The translations under genes were made by a program, and so were the position numbers. From positions 1 through 25,184 of the forward strand of contig NZ_DJDT01000262.1 of NCBI RefSeq assembly GCF_002432345.1: 25,184 nt of DNA. Direction: 5' to 3'. The notes below the pieces were generated by a model that worked only from the letters and a program-made list of their open reading frames with translations, was not told where the DNA came from and searched no databases. This document shows positions 7,653-15,430 of the stretch, in pieces (the first letter of the stretch is position 1; every line of letters begins with the position of its first letter). Origin of the DNA: Pedobacter sp. UBA5917 (lineage in GTDB: Bacteria; Bacteroidota; Bacteroidia; Sphingobacteriales; Sphingobacteriaceae).

Positions 7653-8870
7653 ATGTCTACCAACTTATTTAAGAATAAAACTTTAGGTATTTTATTAACG
7701 GGTTTGGCCCTCAATTGTGTAAACATTTCGTGTGTGGAGGCGCAGAATCCTGTTGAAACCAACGAACCTTCTGCCGATTTTAAGCCAGCTTTTGCCGGGC
7801 AGACAAGGATTGCTGGCATCAAAACCAAAACCCCTTTAGACATTTCGATCATTAACGAAAAACTCGAAAACCCATGGGCAATTTCGGTGCTTCCGAACGG
7901 TGGTTTCCTGATTACCCAAAAACAGGGCACCATGGTGATCCTTACCCCCGATGGAAAATTGAGCAAAAAGATTACAGGCTTACCAAAGGTAGATCCATCC
8001 GGTCAGGGTGGCTTACTGGATGTAACCTTAGATCCGAACTTTGCAAAAAACAGAATGATTTACTGGGCTTATTCAGAGCCACAGAAAGAAGGCGTTTTAT
8101 TGGCCATTGCCAAAGGCAAACTGGCTGCTAACGAAACTTCTGTCGAAAACCAGACCATTATTTACCGTGCTACACCGGCTTATACCGGTAAACTTCAGTA
8201 CGGATCGAGAATTGTTTTTGATAAAAGCGGAAACTTATTTGTAAGTACGGGCGAACGTTCGGGTAACGATATCAGGATCCAGGCGCAATATCTAAATTCT
8301 TCTTTAGGTAAAATTTTACACCTTACTCCAGATGGGAAAGCGGTTGCCAACGGACCATTTGCAGCTAATGCCGATGCGCGACCTGAAATTTATGCCTACG
8401 GATTGCGTAACCCTGATGGTTTGGCCATTAACCCCACAACAGGCGATTTATGGGAAGCCGAATTTGGCCCCAAAGGTGGTGATGAAGTAAATATCATTAA
8501 ACCGGGCAAAAATTATGGCTGGCCAATTATTACTTACGGAACAGAATATAGCGGTAAAAAAGTGGGTGATGGCATTACACAGAAAGAAGGCATGGAACAA
8601 CCGGTTTATTACTGGAACCCGAGTATCTCGCCTGGTTGTATTGCTTTTTATAACAGCAACAGCATAGCCGAGTGGAAAGGCAATTTATTTGTTGGCGGTT
8701 TGGGCGGTTCGCACATTATCCGTTTGGTAATTAAAGATGATAAAATTGTTGGCGAAGAAAGGTTGCTGGAAGGTAAAAGCGAGCGTTTCCGCGATATGGT
8801 TGAAGGTAAAGACGGTGCGCTTTATTCGGTAACCGATAACGGACATTTGTATAGGATAGCGAAAAAGTAA
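7653..8870 (+). CDS. Secreted PQQ-type aldose/sorbosone dehydrogenase homologue (YliI-like)
   Basis: A 405-residue exported beta-propeller of the soluble glucose/sorbosone dehydrogenase family (E. coli YliI type), whose known members oxidise sugars in the periplasm using PQQ. The N-terminus has a hydrophobic signal with cysteines in LNCVNISCV, so it may be a lipoprotein or cleaved near VEAQ. Family motifs in order: ENPWAISVLPNG, VDPSGQGGLLDVTLDPNF, GSRIVFDKSGNLFVSTGERS, YAYGLRNPDGLAINP, WEAEFGPKGGDEVN, KNYGWPIITYG, EQPVYYWNPSISPG and RFRDMVEGKDGALY. The position before YGSR, usually His in this family (HFGSR), is Gln here. That His is the general base in soluble glucose dehydrogenase, so activity is uncertain. 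Own promoter and terminator imply a single-gene unit. No PQQ biosynthesis gene is in the window. Confidence 0.88.
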   Translation: MSTNLFKNKTLGILLTGLALNCVNISCVEAQNPVETNEPSADFKPAFAGQTRIAGIKTKTPLDISIINEKLENPWAISVLPNGGFLITQKQGTMVILTPDGKLSKKITGLPKVDPSGQGGLLDVTLDPNFAKNRMIYWAYSEPQKEGVLLAIAKGKLAANETSVENQTIIYRATPAYTGKLQYGSRIVFDKSGNLFVSTGERSGNDIRIQAQYLNSSLGKILHLTPDGKAVANGPFAANADARPEIYAYGLRNPDGLAINPTTGDLWEAEFGPKGGDEVNIIKPGKNYGWPIITYGTEYSGKKVGDGITQKEGMEQPVYYWNPSISPGCIAFYNSNSIAEWKGNLFVGGLGGSHIIRLVIKDDKIVGEERLLEGKSERFRDMVEGKDGALYSVTDNGHLYRIAKK

Positions 8871-8891
8871 TTTTAAGCTAAAATGATGCTC

Positions 8892-8929
8892 AGACCTCGC
8901 AGGTTTTTAAGACCTGCGAGGTCTTTTTT
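8892..8929 (+). terminator. Intrinsic terminator after the sugar dehydrogenase
   Basis: A perfect 13-base stem AGACCTCGCAGGT/ACCTGCGAGGTCT (8892-8904, 8912-8924) with a seven-base loop and a T tract to 8929. It shares the CCT-CGCAGG core of the dispersed palindrome family, so a repeat seems to have been adopted as terminator. Confidence 0.75.
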
Positions 8930-8940
8930 ATTATACTCCC

Positions 8941-8973
8941 AAACCTATCAGGTTTCAAAAACCTGATAGGTTT
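8941..8973. repeat. AAACCTATCAGGTTT palindrome, second copy
   Basis: Arms AAACCTATCAGGTTT (8941-8955) and AAACCTGATAGGTTT (8959-8973) are perfect complements with a three-base loop and T bases following. The arm is identical to that at 2455-2487, 6.5 kb away. Placed directly behind another stem-loop, it may act as a backup terminator. Confidence 0.75.
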
Positions 8974-9051
8974 TTAAGATCTGCGCTTCACCTTTTGAAA
9001 CTTCGGAAGTCTTGGTTACTTTTTTAATAAATCTTTTATTAGCTTTACCAT

Positions 9052-9969
9052 ATGCAGGTTGTAAACTACGAGAACGAAACAAGCTATGGTAATTTAGAAT
9101 TGCTTGCCCAACAAGTGGTAGAAGGTTTTATAACAGGCCTGCATAAAAGTCCTTTCCATGGTTTTTCGGTAGAATTTGCAGAGCACCGCCAATATAATAA
9201 CGGCGATAATGTTAAAAATATCGATTGGAAATTATACGCCAAAACCGATAAACTTTACAGCAAACGTTTTGAGGAAGAAACCAACCTGCGTTGCCAGTTT
9301 GTGATTGATGTTTCCTCATCAATGTATTTTCCGGAACCTAAAAATAACAAGTTGATTTTCTCCATACAGGCTGCGGCATCTTTAATGTACCTGTTAAAGA
9401 AACAGCGTGATGCCTTTGGATTGAGCTTATTTACAGATGAAATACTGTTGAATTCGCCGGCAAAATCGACCACTGTACACCAGAAATATCTATTTACCCA
9501 ACTGGAAGAACTGTTGCATAAACCAAAGGTAAATGCACAGACCAATTTAAGTGAGGCTTTGCATCAGGTAGCAGAACTGATCCATAAACGCTCTCTGGTA
9601 ATTATTTTTAGCGACCTGTTTAACACGCAGACGAGTGCCGATAAAACAGACGAATTTTTTGATGCCTTACAGCATTTAAAATTCAATAAACATGAAGTAG
9701 TGGTTTTTAACGTGGTTGATCAATCAAAAGAAGTTGATTTTAATTTTGAAAACCGTCCGTACCAGTTCATCGATATGGAAACCGGCGAAACCATCAAGGT
9801 ACATACCAACCAGGTAAAAGATAATTACACAGCTGCGGTTTCCAGTTACCGGCAACAGATTGCCCTGAAATGTGCCCAATATAAAATCGATCTGATTGAT
9901 GCCGACATGAACGAAGGTTTTTATCCCATCCTCCAGTCTTATTTAATCAAAAGGCAAAAATTAGGCTAA
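9052..9969 (+). CDS. DUF58 / von Willebrand A-like protein
   Basis: A 305-residue cytosolic protein of the DUF58 family, which is usually paired with MoxR AAA ATPases and proposed to help assemble or activate enzyme complexes. The N-terminal half carries the hallmark series: SPFHGFSVEFAEHRQYNNGD, then NIDWKLYAKTDKLYSKRFEEETN. A vWA-like fold follows, with a metal-binding DVSSSM motif near residue 91 and the later segment SLVIIFSDLF near residue 180. No transmembrane segment is evident. The usual moxR neighbour is absent: upstream is a terminated dehydrogenase gene and downstream a redox pair. It is therefore an orphan copy, with its ATPase partner perhaps elsewhere. The ATG at 9052 is the first in frame and gives the expected N-terminus. 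Confidence 0.88.
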   Translation: MQVVNYENETSYGNLELLAQQVVEGFITGLHKSPFHGFSVEFAEHRQYNNGDNVKNIDWKLYAKTDKLYSKRFEEETNLRCQFVIDVSSSMYFPEPKNNKLIFSIQAAASLMYLLKKQRDAFGLSLFTDEILLNSPAKSTTVHQKYLFTQLEELLHKPKVNAQTNLSEALHQVAELIHKRSLVIIFSDLFNTQTSADKTDEFFDALQHLKFNKHEVVVFNVVDQSKEVDFNFENRPYQFIDMETGETIKVHTNQVKDNYTAAVSSYRQQIALKCAQYKIDLIDADMNEGFYPILQSYLIKRQKLG

Positions 9970-10045
9970 GCTTTTATCCCAAACCCCAAACAACACTTAG
10001 GCTATACTGTTAATTAATAAATGATTTAAATCTAAACTCCCGGAT

Positions 10046-10507
10046 ATGTTAGAAAAAGGCGCTATAGCACCAGATTTCGAATTGAATGCTACCCCTGATC
10101 AAAAAATAAAACTTAAAGATTTTAAAGGTAAAAATGTAATCCTGGCTTTTTATCCCGCAGACTGGAGTCCGGTTTGCAGCGATCAAATGGCCCTTTACAA
10201 CGAAATGCTTAAATATTTTAGTAAATATGATGCACAGATTTTTGGTGTTTCAGTTGATAGTGTTTGGTGCCATGTGGCTTTCGAAGAAAATAGAAAATTA
10301 CATTTTCCGCTATTGGCTGATTTTGAACCAAAAGGTGCGGTTTCTAAAGCTTATGGTGTGTACGATGAAGAAGTTGGCGAAAGTAAAAGAGCACTTTTCG
10401 TAATTGATAAAGAAGGCAAAATTGCCTGGAGTTATTTATCTCCTATAGCCGTTAATCCTGGCGCTGATGGTATTTTAGAGGCATTGGAAGAATTAAGCAA
10501 GAAATAA
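10046..10507 (+). CDS. Peroxiredoxin (AhpC/TSA family)
   Basis: A 153-residue thiol peroxidase of the AhpC/TSA superfamily, nearest by eye to Bcp/PrxQ or AhpE-type enzymes, reducing hydrogen peroxide or organic peroxides in the cytosol. The peroxidatic site is FYPADWSPVC with Cys44; the usual Thr three residues before it is Ser41, an allowed variant. Arg115 in ESKRALFVID is the conserved active-site arginine. A second Cys75 in VDSVWCHVAF may act as resolving residue, but its position is not the classic PrxQ one, so a 1-Cys mechanism is possible. No signal peptide. The stop is separated by a single base from the DsbA-like gene, so the two form an operon, and both are thiol-redox proteins. Confidence 0.92.
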   Translation: MLEKGAIAPDFELNATPDQKIKLKDFKGKNVILAFYPADWSPVCSDQMALYNEMLKYFSKYDAQIFGVSVDSVWCHVAFEENRKLHFPLLADFEPKGAVSKAYGVYDEEVGESKRALFVIDKEGKIAWSYLSPIAVNPGADGILEALEELSKK

Positions 10508-10508
10508 G

Positions 10509-11027
10509 ATGAGCACATTAAAACCCGAGATAAACGATCAGGATCATATTCAAGGTGATGATTCAGCAAGTATTACCATAGTAGAGTTTGGCGATTACCA
10601 ATGTCCGTTCTGTGGTGATGCTTATCCCATTATGAAAGAAATTGAGGAAACATTTGGTCATCAGATCAGATTTGTTTTCCGTCATTTTCCTTTGGCCAAT
10701 GCGCACGAATATGCTTTTCCGGCAGCAATTGCGGCAGAAGCAGCAGCTTTACAGGGCAAATTTTGGGATATGCACGATGCACTTTACGAAAACCAGTACC
10801 GTTTAAATGCTGATTTATTTGATGAGCTGGCCGAAACAATAGGTTTGGATCTGGAGCAATTTCAGAAAGATAGTGCTTCGGAAGAAATCAGAACCAAAAT
10901 TGAAGATAATTTTGATAGTGGTATGCGCAGCGGCGTAAACGGCACCCCATCATTTTATGTAAACGGAACCAAATTTGATGGTGGCGCAACAGATCTGTAC
11001 CAAATGCTTAAAGAAAGTACGGAGTAA
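10509..11027 (+). CDS. DsbA-family thioredoxin-fold protein, cytosolic
   Basis: A 172-residue DsbA/FrnE-like protein. After ITIVEFGDYQ comes the active site CPFC (Cys32, Cys35), and the cis-proline loop is NGTPSFYVNG with Pro147. The helical insert between them (about 60-140) is typical of the DsbA branch. Unlike periplasmic DsbA or DsbG there is no signal peptide, so it should act in the cytosol, probably as a reductant, isomerase or detoxification factor rather than a disulfide former. It begins one base after the peroxiredoxin stop codon, so translational coupling is likely and it may recycle or partner that enzyme. A hairpin pair follows the stop. Confidence 0.88.
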   Translation: MSTLKPEINDQDHIQGDDSASITIVEFGDYQCPFCGDAYPIMKEIEETFGHQIRFVFRHFPLANAHEYAFPAAIAAEAAALQGKFWDMHDALYENQYRLNADLFDELAETIGLDLEQFQKDSASEEIRTKIEDNFDSGMRSGVNGTPSFYVNGTKFDGGATDLYQMLKESTE

Positions 11028-11038
11028 ACATGAGTAGT

Positions 11039-11101
11039 CGTCACCCTGAATTTATTTCAGGGTCTTTATAGCGTGAAAGATGCTGATCCCGAAAATTCGG
11101 G
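11039..11101. terminator. Hairpins between convergent redox operon and chitinase gene
   Basis: ACCCTGAA/TTCAGGGT (11043-11063) is followed by CTTTAT, and a second stem CCCGAA/TTCGGG lies at 11088-11101. The first belongs to the CGTCA-CCTGAA repeat type seen behind dnaE. Positioned between converging genes it could end transcription from both sides. The T tract is short, so terminator strength is uncertain. Confidence 0.5.
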
Positions 11102-11137
11102 ACATCATGACGGCAACGCGAGGAAAAACTCAACCTC

Positions 11138-12088
11138 TTAACCCGGATAAGGCTCCATTTTAGCACAATCGCAATAACAATTGGCATCTGTAACATTAAG
11201 CTTTTTCAAAAAGTAATGATAAAAGCCGATTCTGTTCTTCATGGCAGGCATTTCGGTCCCTTTATTACATTCTAATGCTCCGTTCACAATGTTGATCGTC
11301 ATACCGAAACCCGCTTTGTATCCCTTTTGTGTTTCTGCTGCAGTAGGTTTCCATTTACCAGTAATTACATCATGTGGCGATGGTTTTGCACCCTGGGGCG
11401 TCATCCAGAAATAAATCGCTGTTTCAAATGCGGTTATTGCATTAGTGGCAACCAGGTTGGGGTTTTTGAGCAGGATGTTTTTATCACCAAAAATACAATC
11501 AGAAGCAAAACCATAATTACTATTGTAACTGATTTGAATAGGACCACGGCCATAATATTTTCTCAAGGCTACAGCCGGATAATTAACATTGGCAACAACA
11601 TAATTCGCACTGGTATGCAATTCGTGGTTAAGCATTAAACCATCATTATATTTATTGTTGATACCATTGCGGGTTTCGTGGGCAATATGTGCAAACAGTG
11701 CTGCAAGTTCTTTCTTGTTTACATTATTATCTTTTGAAGCTCCAAAATCAGCATAATCTATATTTAAAATGCTGTAGGGTTTTGCTTTTGCCCAGGTTTC
11801 GTTCCAGTCTTTATCCTGCCTGATAACGGTTTCTTTATTATTCCTTTTATCGGTCCTGGTGATTTTATAAATCCAGTCGCCACGTTTTTCTATCTTGATT
11901 TTAATAAAAGACATGGCCAAAATGGCTTTACTCAATGAAGCGTAACTGTAAAATTTATTCCGCTGCGGAAAGAAACTATTAAACTCTTTTTCTGAAAAAT
12001 AGCTGGGAACAGTTGATTTTGCCTGAGTGAAACCAAAATTAAATAAACATAGCGTTGAAATTAGAATTGTACTCAATTTGCTTTTCAT
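11138..12088 (-). CDS. Secreted GH19 chitinase
   Basis: A 316-residue exported glycoside hydrolase family 19 protein, which cleaves chitin (some members peptidoglycan-like glycans) by inversion. A Sec signal (MKSKLSTILISTLCLFNFGF then TQA) precedes a likely cleavage near residue 23. Catalytic motifs: FAHIAHETRNG with proton donor Glu138, GLMLNHEL with Glu156 as probable second acid/base, the substrate-cleft signature KYYGRGPIQISYNSNYG (178-193), SPHDVITGKW and GFGMTINIVNGALEC. A stretch of about 50 residues (70-120) before the HET motif is longer than in small plant-type enzymes. The C-terminus ends in a Cys cluster, NCYCDC. No separate chitin-binding or sorting domain is visible. It is convergent with the redox pair, and a minus-strand terminator lies just upstream, so expression is probably independent. 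Confidence 0.92.
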   Translation of the reverse strand: MKSKLSTILISTLCLFNFGFTQAKSTVPSYFSEKEFNSFFPQRNKFYSYASLSKAILAMSFIKIKIEKRGDWIYKITRTDKRNNKETVIRQDKDWNETWAKAKPYSILNIDYADFGASKDNNVNKKELAALFAHIAHETRNGINNKYNDGLMLNHELHTSANYVVANVNYPAVALRKYYGRGPIQISYNSNYGFASDCIFGDKNILLKNPNLVATNAITAFETAIYFWMTPQGAKPSPHDVITGKWKPTAAETQKGYKAGFGMTINIVNGALECNKGTEMPAMKNRIGFYHYFLKKLNVTDANCYCDCAKMEPYPG

Positions 12089-12123
12089 AACTTATAGGAT
12101 AGGTATATATTAGCTAATTTAAC

Positions 12124-12157
12124 AAAAAAACCTCATGTATTTTGCAATACATGAGGT
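12124..12157 (-). terminator. Strong minus-strand terminator upstream of the chitinase gene
   Basis: A perfect 12-base stem (12130-12141 with 12146-12157; ACCTCATGTATT and its complement) with a four-base loop. Read on the minus strand, seven U residues follow. It ends a transcript arriving from about 12160-12400, just 36 bases ahead of the chitinase start. It may be a true terminator of a small unit or an attenuator in a chitinase leader. Confidence 0.7.
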
Positions 12158-12192
12158 ATCAGATAAGGGTAACCGGAAAACTAAAAAACTAA

Positions 12193-12261
12193 TTATGAGT
12201 TTTTAGAATTTAACAAAATTGAAATCGCTTCGTGTTTTGTTATTTCAAAGGTGCACTTCAT
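12193..12261 (-). CDS. Possible 22-residue leader peptide or small protein
   Basis: A short ORF on the minus strand, starting MKCTFEITKHEAISIL and ending 36 bases before the terminator at 12124-12157. I do not recognise it. An ORF of this size can arise by chance, and no clear promoter is visible. Its only support is position: a start codon, a short reading frame and a strong terminator in the usual order of an attenuator or small transcript. The surrounding 12089-12438 spacer (350 bases) otherwise holds ACTTCAT/ATGAAGT inverted repeats at 12255-12270 and nothing else I can identify. Confidence 0.25.
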   Translation of the reverse strand: MKCTFEITKHEAISILLNSKNS

Positions 12262-12438
12262 TTATGAAGTTTTAGTGAAGAAAACTTCATCCTACTGATA
12301 TAGCCTTACTTATGTTACAATTGATAGTCTAATTATTGCGGTGGGTATATCAATTTCTTTTCTGCATTTACTTTAAAACAATATCCCCGCTTCGGTTATT
12401 TATTAGGTATATAAAATCCCTCATTAAAAAATACTTTC

Positions 12439-14175
12439 ATGGGTAAAAACGTTGCAGAACAATTGGTAGAAATGCTGGTTGAGGTTGGTGTAAAAAGAGT
12501 TTATGCCGTTACCGGAGACAGTTTGAATTATTTTAACGATGCTGTAAGAAGAAATGACAAAATAAAGTGGATCCATGTACGCAACGAAGAGGTTGGTGCT
12601 TTCGCAGCAGCGGCCGAAGCCGAGCTTGATGGAATTGCCTGTTGTGCCGGTAGTTGTGGTCCGGGGCATGTGCATTTAATTAATGGTTTATACGATGCAC
12701 ATCGTTCCCATGTTCCGGTAATTGCCATTGCATCAACCATCCCTACAGGGGAATTTGGAATGGACTTTTTTCAGGAAACCAATACCATAAAATTATTCGA
12801 CGATTGCAGTTACTATAATCAGGTAGCTACCACTGCCGAACAGGCACCACGGATGTTTCAAACGGCTGTTCAACATGCCATTCATAAAAAAGGGGTGGCG
12901 GTGTTCGGTTTGCCTGGCGATGTGGCACAGATGGATGCAGTAGAAAGTGTAACTTCTATGCAGCTGTTCAACAACAAGCCGGTTATCCGCCCTTCTGATC
13001 AGGAATTGAACGATTTATCTACTTTACTTAATGGCGAAAAGAAAATTATGCTCTATTGTGGCATAGGTGCCGCCGAAGCACACGATGAAGTGGTCGCACT
13101 TGCCGCTAAATTAAAAGCTCCTGTGGGTTTTTCGTTCAGGGGTAAGATGGGAATTCAATATCATAATCCTTACGAAGTAGGCATGACCGGACTTTTGGGC
13201 CAACCATCGGGTTACCATGCCATGCATGAAGCAGATGTAGTGCTTTTACTGGGTACTGATTTTCCGTACGTAAACTTTATGCCTGTAAAAAATAAGGTTG
13301 TACAGATTGATGAGAAACCTGAACGTTTGGGGCGAAGGGCAAAACTTGCCATGGGTTTATGTGGAAACATCAGCGATTCGATCAAAGCATTGTTGCCGCT
13401 CATTACCGAAAAGAAAGATGAAAGCTTTTTAAAATCGCAACTGGAATTTTATCAGAAAGTTAAAGAGCGCCAACAGGTTTATGTTGAAGATCAGGGCGAA
13501 GAAAACAAGATTCAGCCCGAATTTGTAGCCGATACGATTAACCGTTTGGCAACTGATGATGCCATTTTTACGGTTGATACCGGAATGTGCTGTGTTTGGG
13601 GAGCGCGTTTTATTGATGGAACAGGCAAACGTAAAATGCTGGGTTCTTTTAACCATGGCTCTATGGCCAATGCCATGCCAATGGCTATTGGTGCGGCGCT
13701 GGCCCACCCGCAACAGCAGGTAATTGCGCTTTGCGGAGATGGTGGTTTATCGATGCTTTTAGGCGATCTGGCTACCATTAAACAATACAATTTGCCCATA
13801 AAACTGATTGTTTTTAACAATAGGGCCCTCGGAATGGTGAAACTGGAAATGGAAGTTGACGGTTTGCCCGATAATGAAACAGATATGGTTAACCCGGATT
13901 TTGCCCTGGTTGCTCAGGCCATGGGTTTTAAAGGAATAACGGTGGCCAAACCCGAAGAAGTTGAAACAGCAATCAGCCATGCCCTAACCGAAAGTGGGCC
14001 TGTTTTATTAAATATTCTCACCAACCCGAATGCTTTGGCCATGCCACCAAAAATAGAATGGGCACAGATAAAAGGTATGACGGAATCGATGGCCAAATTG
14101 ATGCTTGGCGGTAAAATGGGTGAGGTTTTGGATACGGTAAAATCGAATTATAAACACTTAGGGGAGGTGTTGTAA
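12439..14175 (+). CDS. poxB: Pyruvate dehydrogenase (quinone) / pyruvate oxidase, ThDP enzyme
   Basis: A 578-residue ThDP- and FAD-dependent enzyme of the PoxB type, which converts pyruvate to acetate and CO2 while passing electrons to the membrane quinone pool. The first domain has the catalytic Glu50 in HVRNEEVGAFAAAAE and the block GSCGPGHVHLINGLYDAHRS, very like E. coli PoxB. The middle FAD domain runs about 190-330. The ThDP-binding motif is GDGG at 433-436, ending in NN at 460-461. The C-terminus (MLGGKMGEVLDTVKSNYK) resembles the lipid-activated membrane-binding tail of PoxB in position. Acetolactate synthase is the main alternative, but the FQET and PGD segments favour PoxB. It is a single gene, convergent with hppD, with a bidirectional repeat between. 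Confidence 0.9.
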   Translation: MGKNVAEQLVEMLVEVGVKRVYAVTGDSLNYFNDAVRRNDKIKWIHVRNEEVGAFAAAAEAELDGIACCAGSCGPGHVHLINGLYDAHRSHVPVIAIASTIPTGEFGMDFFQETNTIKLFDDCSYYNQVATTAEQAPRMFQTAVQHAIHKKGVAVFGLPGDVAQMDAVESVTSMQLFNNKPVIRPSDQELNDLSTLLNGEKKIMLYCGIGAAEAHDEVVALAAKLKAPVGFSFRGKMGIQYHNPYEVGMTGLLGQPSGYHAMHEADVVLLLGTDFPYVNFMPVKNKVVQIDEKPERLGRRAKLAMGLCGNISDSIKALLPLITEKKDESFLKSQLEFYQKVKERQQVYVEDQGEENKIQPEFVADTINRLATDDAIFTVDTGMCCVWGARFIDGTGKRKMLGSFNHGSMANAMPMAIGAALAHPQQQVIALCGDGGLSMLLGDLATIKQYNLPIKLIVFNNRALGMVKLEMEVDGLPDNETDMVNPDFALVAQAMGFKGITVAKPEEVETAISHALTESGPVLLNILTNPNALAMPPKIEWAQIKGMTESMAKLMLGGKMGEVLDTVKSNYKHLGEVL

Positions 14176-14184
14176 ACGAAAAAT

Positions 14185-14281
14185 CGTCATCTCGACTGAA
14201 GCGCAGCGAAATGGAGAGATCTACAAAGAAAATATTGTATTATAGATCTCTCGACTACACTGTGCTCCGCTCGAGATGACG
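14185..14281. repeat. Large inverted repeat between poxB and hppD
   Basis: Outer arms CGTCATCTCGA (14185-14195) and TCGAGATGACG (14271-14281), plus inner arms GAGAGATCTA (14214-14223) and TAGATCTCTC (14243-14252), are perfect complements. The same family touches the left window edge behind mdh. Lying between two converging genes, it is a plausible bidirectional terminator. Confidence 0.65.
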
Positions 14282-14286
14282 AATTG

Positions 14287-15417
14287 TTATAAATTCCCTC
14301 TTAATTCCTGCTCGCGTTCTAACGATTCGAAAAGCGCTTTAAAATTTCCTGCCCCAAAACTCTGTGCACCTTTACGCTGGATAATCTCAAAGAAAAGGGT
14401 AGGGCGGTCTTCAACTGGTTTGGTAAAAATCTGTAAAAGGTAACCTTCTTCATCACAATCGACTAAAATGCCCAGGCTTTCCAATAAAGATATTTCTTCG
14501 TCAATTTTACCTACGCGTTCCGGCATCATATCATAATAAGCCTCGGGTGGAGCGCTTAAAAATTCTACACCACGCGATTTTAATTCTCTAACGGTTTTTA
14601 CGATATCTTTTGTAGCCACAGCGATATGCTGTACACCTTCACCCTCATAATATTCGAGGTATTCTTCAATCTGCGATTTCTTTTTACCCTCTGCAGGCTC
14701 ATTGATCGGGAATTTCGAATAACCGTTACCATTACTCATTACCTTGCTCATCAAAGCAGAATATTCTGTGTTGATCTGTTTATCATCAAACGATAAAATA
14801 TTCACAAAACCCATTACATCTTCATACCATTGCACCGCCTCGTTCATACGGTTCCAGCCCACATTGCCCACACAATGATCGATGTATAAAAGGCCTGCAT
14901 CAGCGGGTTGATAATCGCTTTCCCAAACGCGGTAACCCGGCATAAATGTTCCTTTGTAATTTTTACGCTCGATAAACATGTGTACCGTTTCGCCATAAGT
15001 GTAAATGCCGCTCATTTTAAGCTCACCGTACTCATCCGTTAAGGTTTTAGGTTCCATGTATGGTTTGGCGCCACGTTTAGTGGTTTCTTCAAATGCACTG
15101 TAAGCATCATCAACCCAAAGTGCCAATACTTTTACCCCATCGCCATGTTTTTTAACATGCTCCGAAATCGGGTGATCCGATTTTAATGCTGTAGTTAAAA
15201 TCAACCTGATTTTTCCCTGCTGCAATACATACGATGAGCGATCGCGAACGCCCGTTTCCGGTCCGGCATAGGCCAAACTCTGGAAACCAAAAGCGGTTTT
15301 GTAATAATGGGCAGCCTGCTTGGCATTTCCCACATAAAATTCAATATAATCTGTTCCATTGATAGGCAGAAAATCTGGTGCTTTAGCTATTTTTTCTGCG
15401 AATGTTTGTGTTTCCAT
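14287..15417 (-). CDS. hppD: 4-hydroxyphenylpyruvate dioxygenase
   Basis: Non-heme Fe(II) enzyme that converts 4-hydroxyphenylpyruvate and O2 to homogentisate and CO2, the second step of tyrosine breakdown. At 376 residues it has the expected two vicinal-oxygen-chelate halves (about 20-150 and 175-345). The iron ligands are His181 in YIDHCVGNV, His264 in GVQHIAVATKDI and Glu344 in LFFEIIQRKG. The C-terminal GAQSFGAGNFKALFESLEREQ matches the substrate-gating helix of the family and rules out the hydroxymandelate synthase type to a fair degree. It lies 255 bases downstream of hmgA on the same strand. Its leader contains a run of eight C (15443-15450, complement) and short repeats, and no separate consensus promoter was found, so it is probably read from the hmgA transcript. 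Confidence 0.96.
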   Translation of the reverse strand: METQTFAEKIAKAPDFLPINGTDYIEFYVGNAKQAAHYYKTAFGFQSLAYAGPETGVRDRSSYVLQQGKIRLILTTALKSDHPISEHVKKHGDGVKVLALWVDDAYSAFEETTKRGAKPYMEPKTLTDEYGELKMSGIYTYGETVHMFIERKNYKGTFMPGYRVWESDYQPADAGLLYIDHCVGNVGWNRMNEAVQWYEDVMGFVNILSFDDKQINTEYSALMSKVMSNGNGYSKFPINEPAEGKKKSQIEEYLEYYEGEGVQHIAVATKDIVKTVRELKSRGVEFLSAPPEAYYDMMPERVGKIDEEISLLESLGILVDCDEEGYLLQIFTKPVEDRPTLFFEIIQRKGAQSFGAGNFKALFESLEREQELRGNL

Positions 15418-15430
15418 TTGTTGTTTTATT

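Noticed and set aside
11327..11638. 103-residue frame antisense to the chitinase gene
   Set aside because: It lies fully inside a gene with strong GH19 motifs and has no family-like features.
12439..14175. Acetolactate synthase as identity for the ThDP enzyme
   Set aside because: The GSCGPGHVHLINGL and FFQET segments and the C-terminal tail fit PoxB better, and no small regulatory subunit gene is adjacent.
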